A stretch of DNA of 47,040 nt from an uncultured Porphyromonas sp. (GTDB lineage Bacteria > Bacteroidota > Bacteroidia > Bacteroidales > Porphyromonadaceae): NCBI RefSeq assembly GCF_902489635.1, contig NZ_CABUAN010000013.1:1-47040 (forward strand). Reading direction: 5' to 3'. Positions 34,125 to 41,350 of this stretch are shown here, one piece after another. The first letter of the stretch is position 1; each line of letters opens with the position of its first letter. A program made the position numbers and the translations under genes. The notes beneath the pieces were generated by a model. That model made no database searches. It saw only the letters and a list, made by a program, of their open reading frames with translations, and had not been told where the DNA came from.

Positions 34125-35504
34125 TTACTCCTCGGTGGCTTCGTCTTCCTTGAGGTCTTCGATGATCGCCTCTGCGATCTCACTTTGCGTAGGCACGGGG
34201 CTCTTGAGCAGGTCAATGTTTTCCTGTGGTAGCCCCATCTCCTCTAGCTCCTCAAGGTCAAACTCGGACGAGAGGATGCGGAGGACACGGTCGATGGTCT
34301 CTATCTCCAGATCGGTCTTCTTAAGTAGCTCTGAGCGAGATGTGGTCAGGACGGCACGAGCCGTGTTGAGACCTATGTCTAGAAGCATCTTGATGACCCA
34401 GTCCTCGATCTCATCGCTAAACTCGGAGAGGTAGATATCCTCCTCGGTCGTATCAGCTGCATCACGGAATACCTCAATCTCAAAGCCTGTCAGGACGGAC
34501 GCTAGCTTGATGTTGCTGGCGTTCTTACCAATAGCTAGAGGCACATCCTCTGGACGTAGGTAAACCTCTGCCTTGGCGGTCTCTGGATAGAGCTCGATCG
34601 AAGAGATCTTAGCCGGACTCAGCGCACGCTGTATGAAGAGACTATCGTTTGCCGTGTAGGTGAGGACGTCAATGTTCTCCCCATGTAGCTCCCGGACGAT
34701 GCCACGTATGCGGCTACCATTCATACCGACACAAGAGCCGACGGGATCGATGCGATCATCGTACGACTCGACAGCAATCTTGGCGCGAACGCCTGGGATG
34801 CGTGCTACACGCTTGATGGTGATCAGTCCGTCAGCGATCTCGGGGACGTTGATCTCGAAAAGACGCTTGAGGAACTCAGGGCTAGTGCGTGAGAGCGTGA
34901 CACGAGGGTTATTGTTCTCATTATCTACACGAGCTATGACGGCATGGACGCTATCGCCCTTGCGGAAGTACTCGTCAGGGATCTGCTCACTCTTGGGCAT
35001 GATGAGCTCGTTGCCATCCTCGTCGACGAGGAGAGTCTCACGCTTCCACACCTGATAAACTTCGGCCGTGATCAGCTCTCCTACACGCTCTATGAAGGTT
35101 TGGTAGAAGTGCTCCTTCTGCAGATCCAAGATCTTGCTCGAGAGGGTCTGGCGTAGATTGACGATGGCACGCCGACCGAAGGAGAGGAAGTCTACCGAGT
35201 CGGTCACATCATCTCCGATCTCTGCCTCGGGATCTATCTCACGAGCCTCCGTGTAGGCTACCTGCTCGTTCTCCCGCTCGACAGCGTCGTCAGCAACCAC
35301 CTCGCGGGTACGCCAGATCTCAAAGTCTCCGCTATCCGCATTGATGATCACGTCAAAGTTGTCGTCTGAACCAAACATCTTAGCGAGGATGCTCCGGAAG
35401 GAGTCTTCTAATACGTGGAGCATCGTCTCCTCGTCTATGTTCTTTAGCTCTTTGAACTCAGTGAGTAGAACCTTTAAGCTCGTTGCTTCTTTCTTTCTAG
35501 CCAT
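34125..35504 (-). CDS. nusA: Transcription termination/antitermination protein NusA
   Basis: A 459-residue protein with the N-terminal polymerase-binding domain, an S1 domain (about 140-200, KGDSVHAVIARVDNE) and tandem KH domains (IDPVGSCVGMNGSRIRGIVREL and LAIGKNASNIKLASVL). The C-terminal part is acidic and ends EDLKEDEATEE. NusA binds RNA polymerase and modulates pausing and termination. It sits between rimP and infB in the conserved order. Confidence 0.97.
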   Translation of the reverse strand: MARKKEATSLKVLLTEFKELKNIDEETMLHVLEDSFRSILAKMFGSDDNFDVIINADSGDFEIWRTREVVADDAVERENEQVAYTEAREIDPEAEIGDDVTDSVDFLSFGRRAIVNLRQTLSSKILDLQKEHFYQTFIERVGELITAEVYQVWKRETLLVDEDGNELIMPKSEQIPDEYFRKGDSVHAVIARVDNENNNPRVTLSRTSPEFLKRLFEINVPEIADGLITIKRVARIPGVRAKIAVESYDDRIDPVGSCVGMNGSRIRGIVRELHGENIDVLTYTANDSLFIQRALSPAKISSIELYPETAKAEVYLRPEDVPLAIGKNASNIKLASVLTGFEIEVFRDAADTTEEDIYLSEFSDEIEDWVIKMLLDIGLNTARAVLTTSRSELLKKTDLEIETIDRVLRILSSEFDLEELEEMGLPQENIDLLKSPVPTQSEIAEAIIEDLKEDEATEE

Positions 35505-35572
35505 ATATGTATGTTGGGTCTCTGTCTGTGGGACTAGTATATCTAAGTAATGGTGGGGGAGGGGGATCGCTA

Positions 35573-36070
35573 TCAGAGTGCCTTGTCTAGGTCGTACGAG
35601 ATGCGCTTGAGCTGATCATGCTCGATGCGGTGTGGCTCGATGATCTGCTGCTTTTTCTTCTTCTTGCCATCCTGTATGGTCTCTGTGCGCTCGATCTCTA
35701 GGACGACGTACTCGGGGAGCTGATCAGCACCCCGCGCACCGACCTCTAGGAGCTTGCCGTGCCACTTCATGCCTGACGCATCGACCGCCTGCACGGGTGC
35801 CTCCAGATGACGTGTGTACTGCTCGTAGACCTGCCACGGATCGGAGAGACTGGGTGACGACACCTCGAGGGCATAGTCCTCCTCCTCGTCACGATCGTGT
35901 AGCTGCGTGATGGCTCTAGAGATCTCGACACAGCGAGAGATGGGCAAGCCTCCCATGGCATCGATCACTACGCGGATCTGATCCCCTGGGCTACTAGTTA
36001 TCTCCACGATGAACTCGTCCTCGTGAAGCATCTGCTCTATTTCTGTGCGGAGTACTGCTAGATCTATCAT
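35573..36070 (-). CDS. rimP: Ribosome maturation factor RimP
   Basis: A 165-residue protein in the conserved rimP-nusA-infB position. Family features include GGLPISRCVEISRAI and YALEVSSPSLSDPW. RimP helps 30S subunit maturation. It lies 68 bases before nusA. A lysine-rich stretch (DGKKKKKQQ) is found near residues 130-140. Confidence 0.95.
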   Translation of the reverse strand: MIDLAVLRTEIEQMLHEDEFIVEITSSPGDQIRVVIDAMGGLPISRCVEISRAITQLHDRDEEEDYALEVSSPSLSDPWQVYEQYTRHLEAPVQAVDASGMKWHGKLLEVGARGADQLPEYVVLEIERTETIQDGKKKKKQQIIEPHRIEHDQLKRISYDLDKAL

Positions 36071-36188
36071 GATACTCGATGGTTTATATACAAAAAGGAG
36101 GGAACCGCTGTCGCATGGCTTCCTCCTCCATACCTAAGCTGAGTCAACTGCTCGTGAGCCGTACGACCTCAACCGGTTCATTACGATG

Positions 36189-36196
36189 CAAAGATA
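36189..36196 (-). promoter_or_regulatory. Candidate -7 element for the rimP operon
   Basis: TATCTTTG on the minus strand lies about 119 bases before rimP. The -33 region lacks a clear TTTG. Confidence 0.5.
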
Positions 36197-36272
36197 GTAA
36201 TATTTCTTCAGATAGCACACTGTCTACCCGATGCAAGGTAAATAATCCAGAGGAGCTGCCTAGGTAATAATG

Positions 36273-36297
36273 AGACTGTTGCAAAAGTCAACAGTCT
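36273..36297. repeat. AGACTGTTG hairpin repeat, copy 2
   Basis: Reverse complement of the 25-base hairpin at 24014-24038, with no mismatch. It sits between the rimP promoter region and the rpmA terminator. Confidence 0.85.
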
Positions 36298-36313
36298 TAA
36301 TGTTGGAAGAATG

Positions 36314-36377
36314 AAAAATGTCAAGCCCCTCTACCTCATAACCCTTACTAAACGAAGGGATAGGAGGCGGAGGGGCT
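36314..36377 (-). terminator. Terminator after rpmA
   Basis: An AGCCCCTC / GAGGGGCT stem with a long, partly paired loop (36324-36377) is followed on the minus strand by TGACATTTTT. It is 48 bases past the rpmA stop. Confidence 0.7.
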
Positions 36378-36424
36378 GTTGTATTGTGTAGCGTAGAGCT
36401 TAGCGATGTGTCACTAAGTGATGA

Positions 36425-36682
36425 CTACTCGTGTGCCGCTACAGAGACGAAGCTACGATCTCCTCTCGTCTGAGTGAAGACGACCGTACCGTCTGTCAGT
36501 GCATAGAGGGTATGATCCTTGCCCATGCCCACGTTCTCACCTGGGTGGTGCTGCGTACCTCTCTGACGTACGATGATGTTACCAGCCTTACAGGCTTCGC
36601 CTCCAAAGATCTTAACGCCTAGGCGTTTGCTTTCGGATTCGCGTCCGTTCTTGGAGCTTCCTACACCTTTCTTATGTGCCAT
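36425..36682 (-). CDS. rpmA: Large ribosomal subunit protein bL27
   Basis: The 85-residue product starts MAHKKGVGSSKNGRESESKR, the conserved bL27 N terminus that reaches toward the peptidyl transferase centre. It begins 19 bases after rplU, the standard rplU-rpmA pair. Confidence 0.98.
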   Translation of the reverse strand: MAHKKGVGSSKNGRESESKRLGVKIFGGEACKAGNIIVRQRGTQHHPGENVGMGKDHTLYALTDGTVVFTQTRGDRSFVSVAAHE

Positions 36683-36701
36683 GATTCCTTAGAGTCTTTA
36701 A

Positions 36702-37019
36702 TTATCCTACGATTTGCTTTACTAGTATCTCGGAGAATTGCTGGCGATGCCCTCTGAGCTTGCGATAGCCCTTTCTCCGCTTCTTATGAAAGATCAGCAC
36801 CTTCTCACCCTTGACGAGTGGAGATACCACCTCACATACTACCTGTGCGCCCTCGATCGTCGGGGCACCTACTGCGACTGCTCCGTCCTTGTCTAGGAGC
36901 ATAACCCGGTCAAAGGTAACCTCTGCACCCTGCTCCGCCTCGCGGATATGATGCACGAAGAGCTTGCGACCCTCCTCTACCTTAAACTGCTGACCTTGGA
37001 TTTCAACAATTGCGTACAT
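36702..37019 (-). CDS. rplU: Large ribosomal subunit protein bL21
   Basis: A 105-residue protein beginning MYAIVEIQGQQFKVEEGRK and containing KVLIFHKKRRKGYRKLRGHRQ, both typical of bL21. A promoter (37116-37146) is about 100 bases upstream. Confidence 0.98.
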   Translation of the reverse strand: MYAIVEIQGQQFKVEEGRKLFVHHIREAEQGAEVTFDRVMLLDKDGAVAVGAPTIEGAQVVCEVVSPLVKGEKVLIFHKKRRKGYRKLRGHRQQFSEILVKQIVG

Positions 37020-37115
37020 TACGTTCGTCTGTTACTATTATTATATAGTCCCGTAAGGTGGCTGCATACTATCGACGAGCGCTTGACAAACCTTACTTAG
37101 GAAGTAAATCGACTG

Positions 37116-37146
37116 CAAAGGTACAAAAAACTTGACACCCCGCAAG
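37116..37146 (-). promoter_or_regulatory. Promoter of rplU-rpmA
   Basis: On the minus strand CTTG (37143-37146), a 19-bp spacer and TACCTTTG (37116-37123) closely fit the Bacteroidota consensus. Confidence 0.75.
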
Positions 37147-37148
37147 CG

Positions 37149-37220
37149 TACCCCCGCTGAGAATCGAACTCAGATCTAAAGTTTAGGAAACTTCTATTCT
37201 ATCCGTTGAACTACAGGGGC
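37149..37220 (-). tRNA. tRNA-Arg (anticodon CCU)
   Basis: Read on the minus strand from GCCCCTG, the 72-nt sequence folds into a cloverleaf. The acceptor stem is closed by CGGGGGT, the anticodon loop is TTCCTAA (CCU, reading AGG), and the T arm is CTGAG-TTCGATT-CTCAG. The discriminator is A and no CCA is encoded. Confidence 0.93.
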
Positions 37221-37286
37221 CTTTGCATACCTGCACGCTGGCGTGCGCCACAGCTCTGTGCAAACAGCCTCGTACAGTCGCCACCG

Positions 37287-37294
37287 CAAAGGTA
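37287..37294 (-). promoter_or_regulatory. Candidate promoter -7 element of tRNA-Arg
   Basis: TACCTTTG on the minus strand, 66 bases before the tRNA 5' end. The -33 region is weak. Confidence 0.5.
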
Positions 37295-37368
37295 CGCAAT
37301 AAAAACGTACCGCCGCACACACCGCCCGCAATCTCAACTCCGCAAATATCACGAGTAATGATGTGTAG

Positions 37369-37389
37369 GGACGCACGGCTCGTGCGTCC
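37369..37389. repeat. GGACGCACG hairpin
   Basis: A perfect 9-bp stem (GGACGCACG / CGTGCGTCC) with a 3-base loop. It looks like a known type of dispersed palindrome (GTAGGGACGCACGG...). No T run follows, so it is not an obvious terminator. Confidence 0.6.
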
Positions 37390-37507
37390 GTCCCCGTTAA
37401 AACCACGATGCTGTTGATACAACCGACCTCCCGACGGCTTGCGTCCCGATGGTCTGCATCCCGACTCGCAGGGAAACATTATCTTTGTGCCAAACAACAA
37501 GCAAGTT

Positions 37508-38275
37508 ATGTTAGGAGCAATAGTAGGAGACATCGTCGGATCACGATTTGAGTTCGCAAATACCCACCGCACAGACTTCGAGCTCTTTGCCGATGGATGC
37601 AACTATACGGACGACACAATCTGCACCGTAGCCGTTGCCGATGCTCTACTGAGAGGGGCGGACTTTGCCGATACCTTGCAGACCTGGTGCAGGCGCTACC
37701 CCCATCCTAAAGGAGCCTACGGCGGACGCTTTCATCAGTGGATCTACACGACCCCACCAGTGCCGTATCGCAGCTTTGGCAATGGCAGTGCTATGCGCGT
37801 CTCACCCTGTGGCTGGCTCCCCACTCGCGACGCCGTCCTCTCGCAAGCTAAGGCCAGCGCCGAGTGCACCCACAACCACCCCGAGGGGATAAAAGGGGCG
37901 GTCTCTATCGCAGACGCCATCTACCAGCTCAGAGGTGGGGCGAGCAAAGCCGACCTCAAGAAGCATCTCGAGGAAACCTATCACTATGACCTCACACAGC
38001 GGGTCGACGACATCCGGGAGCACAACAGCTTTGACGAGACTTGCCAGGTGACCGTGCCACAAGCGATAGTCTGTTTCTTAGCGGGGCGCACCTTCGAGGA
38101 GGTTATTCGCCTCGCCATCTCCATCGGTGGCGACAGCGACACCATAGGAGCTATCGCCGGGAGCCTCGCCGAGGCGCACTTCGGGATACCCGCCGAGATA
38201 GAGCAGCGCGCCCTCGCTTATCTACCCGAGGATATGCGCCAGGTCGTCGACACCTTCCGCCAGACAATCCGATGA
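37508..38275 (+). CDS. ADP-ribosylglycohydrolase family protein
   Basis: With the start at 37508 (MLGAIVGDIVGSRFEF) the protein has 255 residues; an upstream Met at 37439 adds a non-conserved tail and lies before the promoter-like TATCTTTG (37480-37487). The family metal-binding motifs are present: TDDT in YTDDTICTVAVADALL and GGDSDTIGAIAG near the C terminus. These enzymes remove ADP-ribose from proteins or nucleic acids. It is the first plus-strand gene after a long minus-strand block and has no operon partner, so its target is unknown. Confidence 0.9.
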   Translation: MLGAIVGDIVGSRFEFANTHRTDFELFADGCNYTDDTICTVAVADALLRGADFADTLQTWCRRYPHPKGAYGGRFHQWIYTTPPVPYRSFGNGSAMRVSPCGWLPTRDAVLSQAKASAECTHNHPEGIKGAVSIADAIYQLRGGASKADLKKHLEETYHYDLTQRVDDIREHNSFDETCQVTVPQAIVCFLAGRTFEEVIRLAISIGGDSDTIGAIAGSLAEAHFGIPAEIEQRALAYLPEDMRQVVDTFRQTIR

Positions 38276-38375
38276 CACGAGTGCCTGGAGCTATCAAGTG
38301 ACGAAAGCCTCCTCAGACTACTATTATATATACGTCCCTGACCGAGCAAAAAACGAACTCTTGAGCGCGGGTTCC

Positions 38376-38541
38376 GACTCCCACGGAGGAAATCTCCGAT
38401 AGCTCACTAGGAAATGAAAATTCTTCACCGAGGGGCGAAATAAAACTTCGGAGGAATGAAATGAAACTTCGGAAGAATGAAATCATAAGTCCGAAGAATT
38501 TTCCAGTTCCTCCGTGGAGAATGAACAATCTCCACCGAGAA
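38376..38541. repeat. Phased palindrome array C
   Basis: Imperfect palindromes with TTC...GAA or CTCC...GGAG arms are centred near 38383, 38404, 38430, 38451.5, 38472.5, 38493, 38514.5 and 38534.5. The step is 20-22 bp except one of about 26. Units are more diverged than in arrays A and B; the clearest are TTCGGAGGAA (38447-38456), TTCGGAAGAA (38468-38477) and TCTCCACCGAGA (38529-38540). Confidence 0.7.
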
Positions 38542-38650
38542 ATTCCCGATTTCCTCCCTGCGTGGTCGTACCCCCACCTGTCAGACATCCCCGCTGTACG
38601 CTCCCACGGCGAGCCTCTCGTGATATCCGCCGCATCCAGTTGCGAAAGCT

Positions 38651-38682
38651 ATTGCAAAAGAAAAGATAAACAGATATCTTTG
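38651..38682 (+). promoter_or_regulatory. Promoter of the first LRR gene
   Basis: ATTG (38651-38654), a 20-bp spacer and TATCTTTG (38675-38682). The transcript would have a leader of about 145 bases. Confidence 0.65.
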
Positions 38683-38708
38683 CAAACAGAAACTGAGGTG
38701 TAGCTTGT

Positions 38709-38733
38709 GGGCTGATGTAGCAAGCATCAGCCC
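38709..38733 (+). promoter_or_regulatory. Leader hairpin of the first LRR gene
   Basis: A perfect 9-bp stem (GGGCTGATG / CATCAGCCC) with a 7-base loop in the 5' leader. No T run follows, so attenuation is not indicated; an effect on mRNA stability is possible. Confidence 0.5.
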
Positions 38734-38834
38734 AAATGCTCCTCTTCCTATAGGCCTAGATTTGTCGTATAATCAAGCCCAATTGGAGAGTCCCGTACAA
38801 CAAAGTAGACTAACTTACTAAACATACAATACTT

Positions 38835-40448
38835 ATGAATAAAACGACTACTTATCTACTCTCCATCTTACTCCTCCTTGCTACGAGCTGTGGTCTCTTT
38901 GCACAGTCGGAGTATACAGATAGTCTCCTATTGAGTACTAACCTCAAGAAGGGAGAGACGCTCTATCTAATCATTAGAGCTGATGAGCTCAATATCGAAG
39001 GTGCTAAGGGAGAGTTCACTAGTATGGGCATCTCTGAGTATGAGATCGAGCGTGAGGGGGAGCCTCTAAAGATCAAGGGTAAAAACATCTCTATGCTAGA
39101 CTGCTCTAACAATCAAGTGACAGCTCTAGATGCCTCTGCTGCCCCTTCACTAATGAGCTTAGTCTGCAATAGCAATAAGGTGCAGTCACTCATCCTTCCT
39201 AAAGGCGATAAACTGAAGGTGCTAGGGTGTGCTAATAATGAGCTATCCGACATTGACCTAACAGATGTCAAGGGACTAAGAAGTCTCTCTTGCGCCAATA
39301 ATAAGCTATCGACTTTGCATCCACAGGAATGTGTAGCATTGGAGAGCCTCATCTTCGGACACAATAAGATAGAGCAGATAGATCTCCGCCACAATGTAGC
39401 CCTCAAGGAGCTATCCTGTGTCAGCAATCAACTTGCCTCCATAGATTTATCCCTCAACACATCCCTCGAACTCATCGACTGTGATAGCAACAAGATAAAG
39501 GAGCTAGACGTGACGCGCTGCTTAGAGCTACGCTCACTACGCTGTCAAGCTAATGGCATTAAGAAGCTTGACGTGACAAAAAATAAAAACCTCTCTGCTC
39601 TTTACTGTGCAGGCAATCAACTAACAGAGCTAGACCTCGTAGATCACAAAGAACTGCTCTTCTTAAACTGCGGACTCAATAAGCTCTCTAGTCTAGATCT
39701 AAGCGACTGCTCGAAGCTATTGGAGTTGATGTGCTATGAGAACGAGCTGACACAACTAAACTTTGGCCCTGACTCTCAACTAACACAATTGTGGTGCTAT
39801 GGTAATAAGCTGACAGAGCTAGATGCGACGCAGCATCCTAATCTCTCTAAGTTATCTTGTTTTGCCAATAAACTGACCTCTCTAAATCTCTCTTTCTGTC
39901 CAAACCTGCAGGAGCTGTCTTGCTTTAGCAACAATATCGAAGAGATAATCCTACAAGACAACAAGATGCTGGTTACGCTCTCCTGCTTTAGCAATCAAAT
40001 CAAAGGAAAGAAGATGACTGAACTCGTAAAGAGTCTATCTGATGCTCCAGAGTTCTTTAACGCTAAGCTGTTTGTCATCTGCACGAAAGATCCAAATGAG
40101 AAAAACATCTGTCTCACGAGTGATGTTGCCATTGCTAAGTCCAAGCATTGGACTGTCGGGGATTATGATCTAGACAATGACTCCTATGTTGACTATGGAG
40201 GTAGTGAAGTGGGAGTTTACAGCCCTGCACCTCAAGACTGCAAGGTGTATCCTAATCCAGCTAGCGACTACGTTATATTGTCCGGATTCGCTTATGGAAC
40301 AGAGGTGACCCTGTGTGATCTATCGGGGAAAGCTTTACGTACTTCTCGCATTGTAGCAGATGAGAACCGCTTAAATGTTTCTGACCTTCCGCGGGGGGCA
40401 TACTTGCTCATCTCGACAGAAGGCGTTCAGTCGCTTATACTTCAATAA
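38835..40448 (+). CDS. InlJ-like cysteine-ladder LRR protein with T9SS sorting domain
   Basis: The 537-residue protein has an export signal (MNKTTTYLLSILLLLATSCGLFAQ; the Cys could mimic a lipobox, but a SPI site is more likely). About 15 leucine-rich repeats of about 21 residues follow (residues about 85-395), nearly all with a Cys in the LxCxxN position (LSCANN, LYCAGN, LWCYGN). This matches the cysteine ladder of internalin J-type repeats. One repeat reads LIFGHN and lacks the Cys. The end (CKVYPNPASDYVIL...LICDLSGK-like) is a T9SS type A sorting domain. A surface-attached, ligand-binding or adhesive role is inferred. Confidence 0.88.
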   Translation: MNKTTTYLLSILLLLATSCGLFAQSEYTDSLLLSTNLKKGETLYLIIRADELNIEGAKGEFTSMGISEYEIEREGEPLKIKGKNISMLDCSNNQVTALDASAAPSLMSLVCNSNKVQSLILPKGDKLKVLGCANNELSDIDLTDVKGLRSLSCANNKLSTLHPQECVALESLIFGHNKIEQIDLRHNVALKELSCVSNQLASIDLSLNTSLELIDCDSNKIKELDVTRCLELRSLRCQANGIKKLDVTKNKNLSALYCAGNQLTELDLVDHKELLFLNCGLNKLSSLDLSDCSKLLELMCYENELTQLNFGPDSQLTQLWCYGNKLTELDATQHPNLSKLSCFANKLTSLNLSFCPNLQELSCFSNNIEEIILQDNKMLVTLSCFSNQIKGKKMTELVKSLSDAPEFFNAKLFVICTKDPNEKNICLTSDVAIAKSKHWTVGDYDLDNDSYVDYGGSEVGVYSPAPQDCKVYPNPASDYVILSGFAYGTEVTLCDLSGKALRTSRIVADENRLNVSDLPRGAYLLISTEGVQSLILQ

Positions 40449-40453
40449 GAGGT

Positions 40454-40484
40454 TTTGACTGTCGCTCACTAGTTTGTATCTTTG
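40454..40484 (+). promoter_or_regulatory. Promoter of the candidate small RNA
   Basis: TTTG (40454-40457), a 19-bp spacer and TATCTTTG (40477-40484) form a near-ideal promoter six bases after the LRR stop codon. Confidence 0.75.
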
Positions 40485-40490
40485 CGGTGG

Positions 40491-40596
40491 AGTTCATCGC
40501 TATGGGCGGTCTTCTTCACCCGAGACGATAGCGGTTTCAGTCCGAAGTCTCAAAAGCACACAGCCTCTACTCTCTCGGTAGGGGCTGTTCTTTTGT
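40491..40596 (+). ncRNA. Candidate small RNA of about 105 nt
   Basis: A strong promoter is followed about 110 bases later by an intrinsic terminator, with no ORF between them. The transcript would contain a CGCTAT / ATAGCG helix (40498-40503 with 40528-40533) enclosing a GTCT/AGAC stem, then the terminator hairpin. It does not look like SRP RNA or tmRNA. Identity is unknown; existence is inferred from signals only. Confidence 0.5.
40560..40595 (+). terminator. Rho-independent terminator
   Basis: The stem ACAGCC-CTAC / GTAG-GGCTGT with a 7-base loop (40560-40588) is followed by TCTTTT. It ends the candidate small RNA and may also stop read-through from the LRR gene. Confidence 0.85.
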
Positions 40597-40736
40597 CGCT
40601 CAGTTTTGAGTGGCTCTCACTACTTCCTTGACGACAGACATTGCCTAGTTAGCTCATAAGCGTCCCTTACTTGTAGAGAGGAGAGCTCCAGTACAGCTGA
40701 TAATTCTGCTGCTCGTTGAGCAGGTTTGTGATGATA

Positions 40737-40768
40737 TTTGTGGAGTCTATAGCTAGTTCGTACCTTTG
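40737..40768 (+). promoter_or_regulatory. Promoter of the small hypothetical gene
   Basis: TTTG (40737-40740), a 20-bp spacer and TACCTTTG (40761-40768), 22 bases before the start codon. Confidence 0.8.
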
Positions 40769-40789
40769 GAGTGCAAAACACGATGAACT

Positions 40790-41131
40790 ATGACACGAGA
40801 CGAGCTGATCAAGCAATGCCGATACTACAAGGGCGAGGAAGAGTGCCCCTTTGACGGTATAGACCAAGACAAGACTGCCTTTTGGTCCTATGAATATATC
40901 TGGGTGAATAATTTTAAGGGAGACTATATTGACGAGCAAATGACTCAGTCTAGTTACCTTGCCTTCCCCCCTGTCGCGATGGCTAATAGGGGAGAGTTCT
41001 CTTCTGTCCCCGTATCTTTTCAGCAACTGCTCTTGAATCGTTATATGCACTGGTTGGGAGGCTATCGGTCTTTGGAGGATGATGTCGAGAGTTTTGTGGA
41101 TTGGCTTAAAAGCTCCTATCTACAACAATGA
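40790..41131 (+). CDS. Conserved small hypothetical protein
   Basis: The 113-residue product (MTRDELIKQCRYYKGEEECP...) is soluble, with aromatic-rich segments (FWSYEYIWVNNF, YMHWLGGYRSLEDDVESF). I recognise MTxEELIKQCRYYKGEE-type openings from Bacteroidota proteins of unknown function, but know of no activity. It has its own promoter. An overlapping minus-strand ORF (40667-41050) lacks such support and was not called. Confidence 0.8.
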   Translation: MTRDELIKQCRYYKGEEECPFDGIDQDKTAFWSYEYIWVNNFKGDYIDEQMTQSSYLAFPPVAMANRGEFSSVPVSFQQLLLNRYMHWLGGYRSLEDDVESFVDWLKSSYLQQ

Positions 41132-41266
41132 CTATCGAGCGAACGCCTTCATCTAGCATAGCCAGTATGAAGTACTGCAAAGCTAGAGCCCGAACTCATT
41201 CCTACATGACGAGCGGAATTAGAATTGTGCCATCGTACAAAGAGTTCTTTATTTGAGAAATAATGC

Positions 41267-41274
41267 TACCTTTG
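41267..41274 (+). promoter_or_regulatory. Candidate -7 element of the second LRR gene
   Basis: TACCTTTG lies 77 bases before the start codon. The -33 position reads GTTC, a weak match. Confidence 0.45.
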
Positions 41275-41350
41275 ACCTGTACGTATAGTGCAGGCTCAAT
41301 AGTGCCTGCAGCAAAGCGAACAGTTGTCTAATCTATAAAACAGGCTTACT

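Noticed and set aside
38709..38733. Riboswitch or attenuator in the LRR leader
   Set aside because: Only a single simple hairpin is visible, with no T run or alternative structure that I can support.
40667..41050. 127-codon minus-strand ORF
   Set aside because: It is antisense to the better-supported plus-strand gene at 40790-41131, which has its own promoter.
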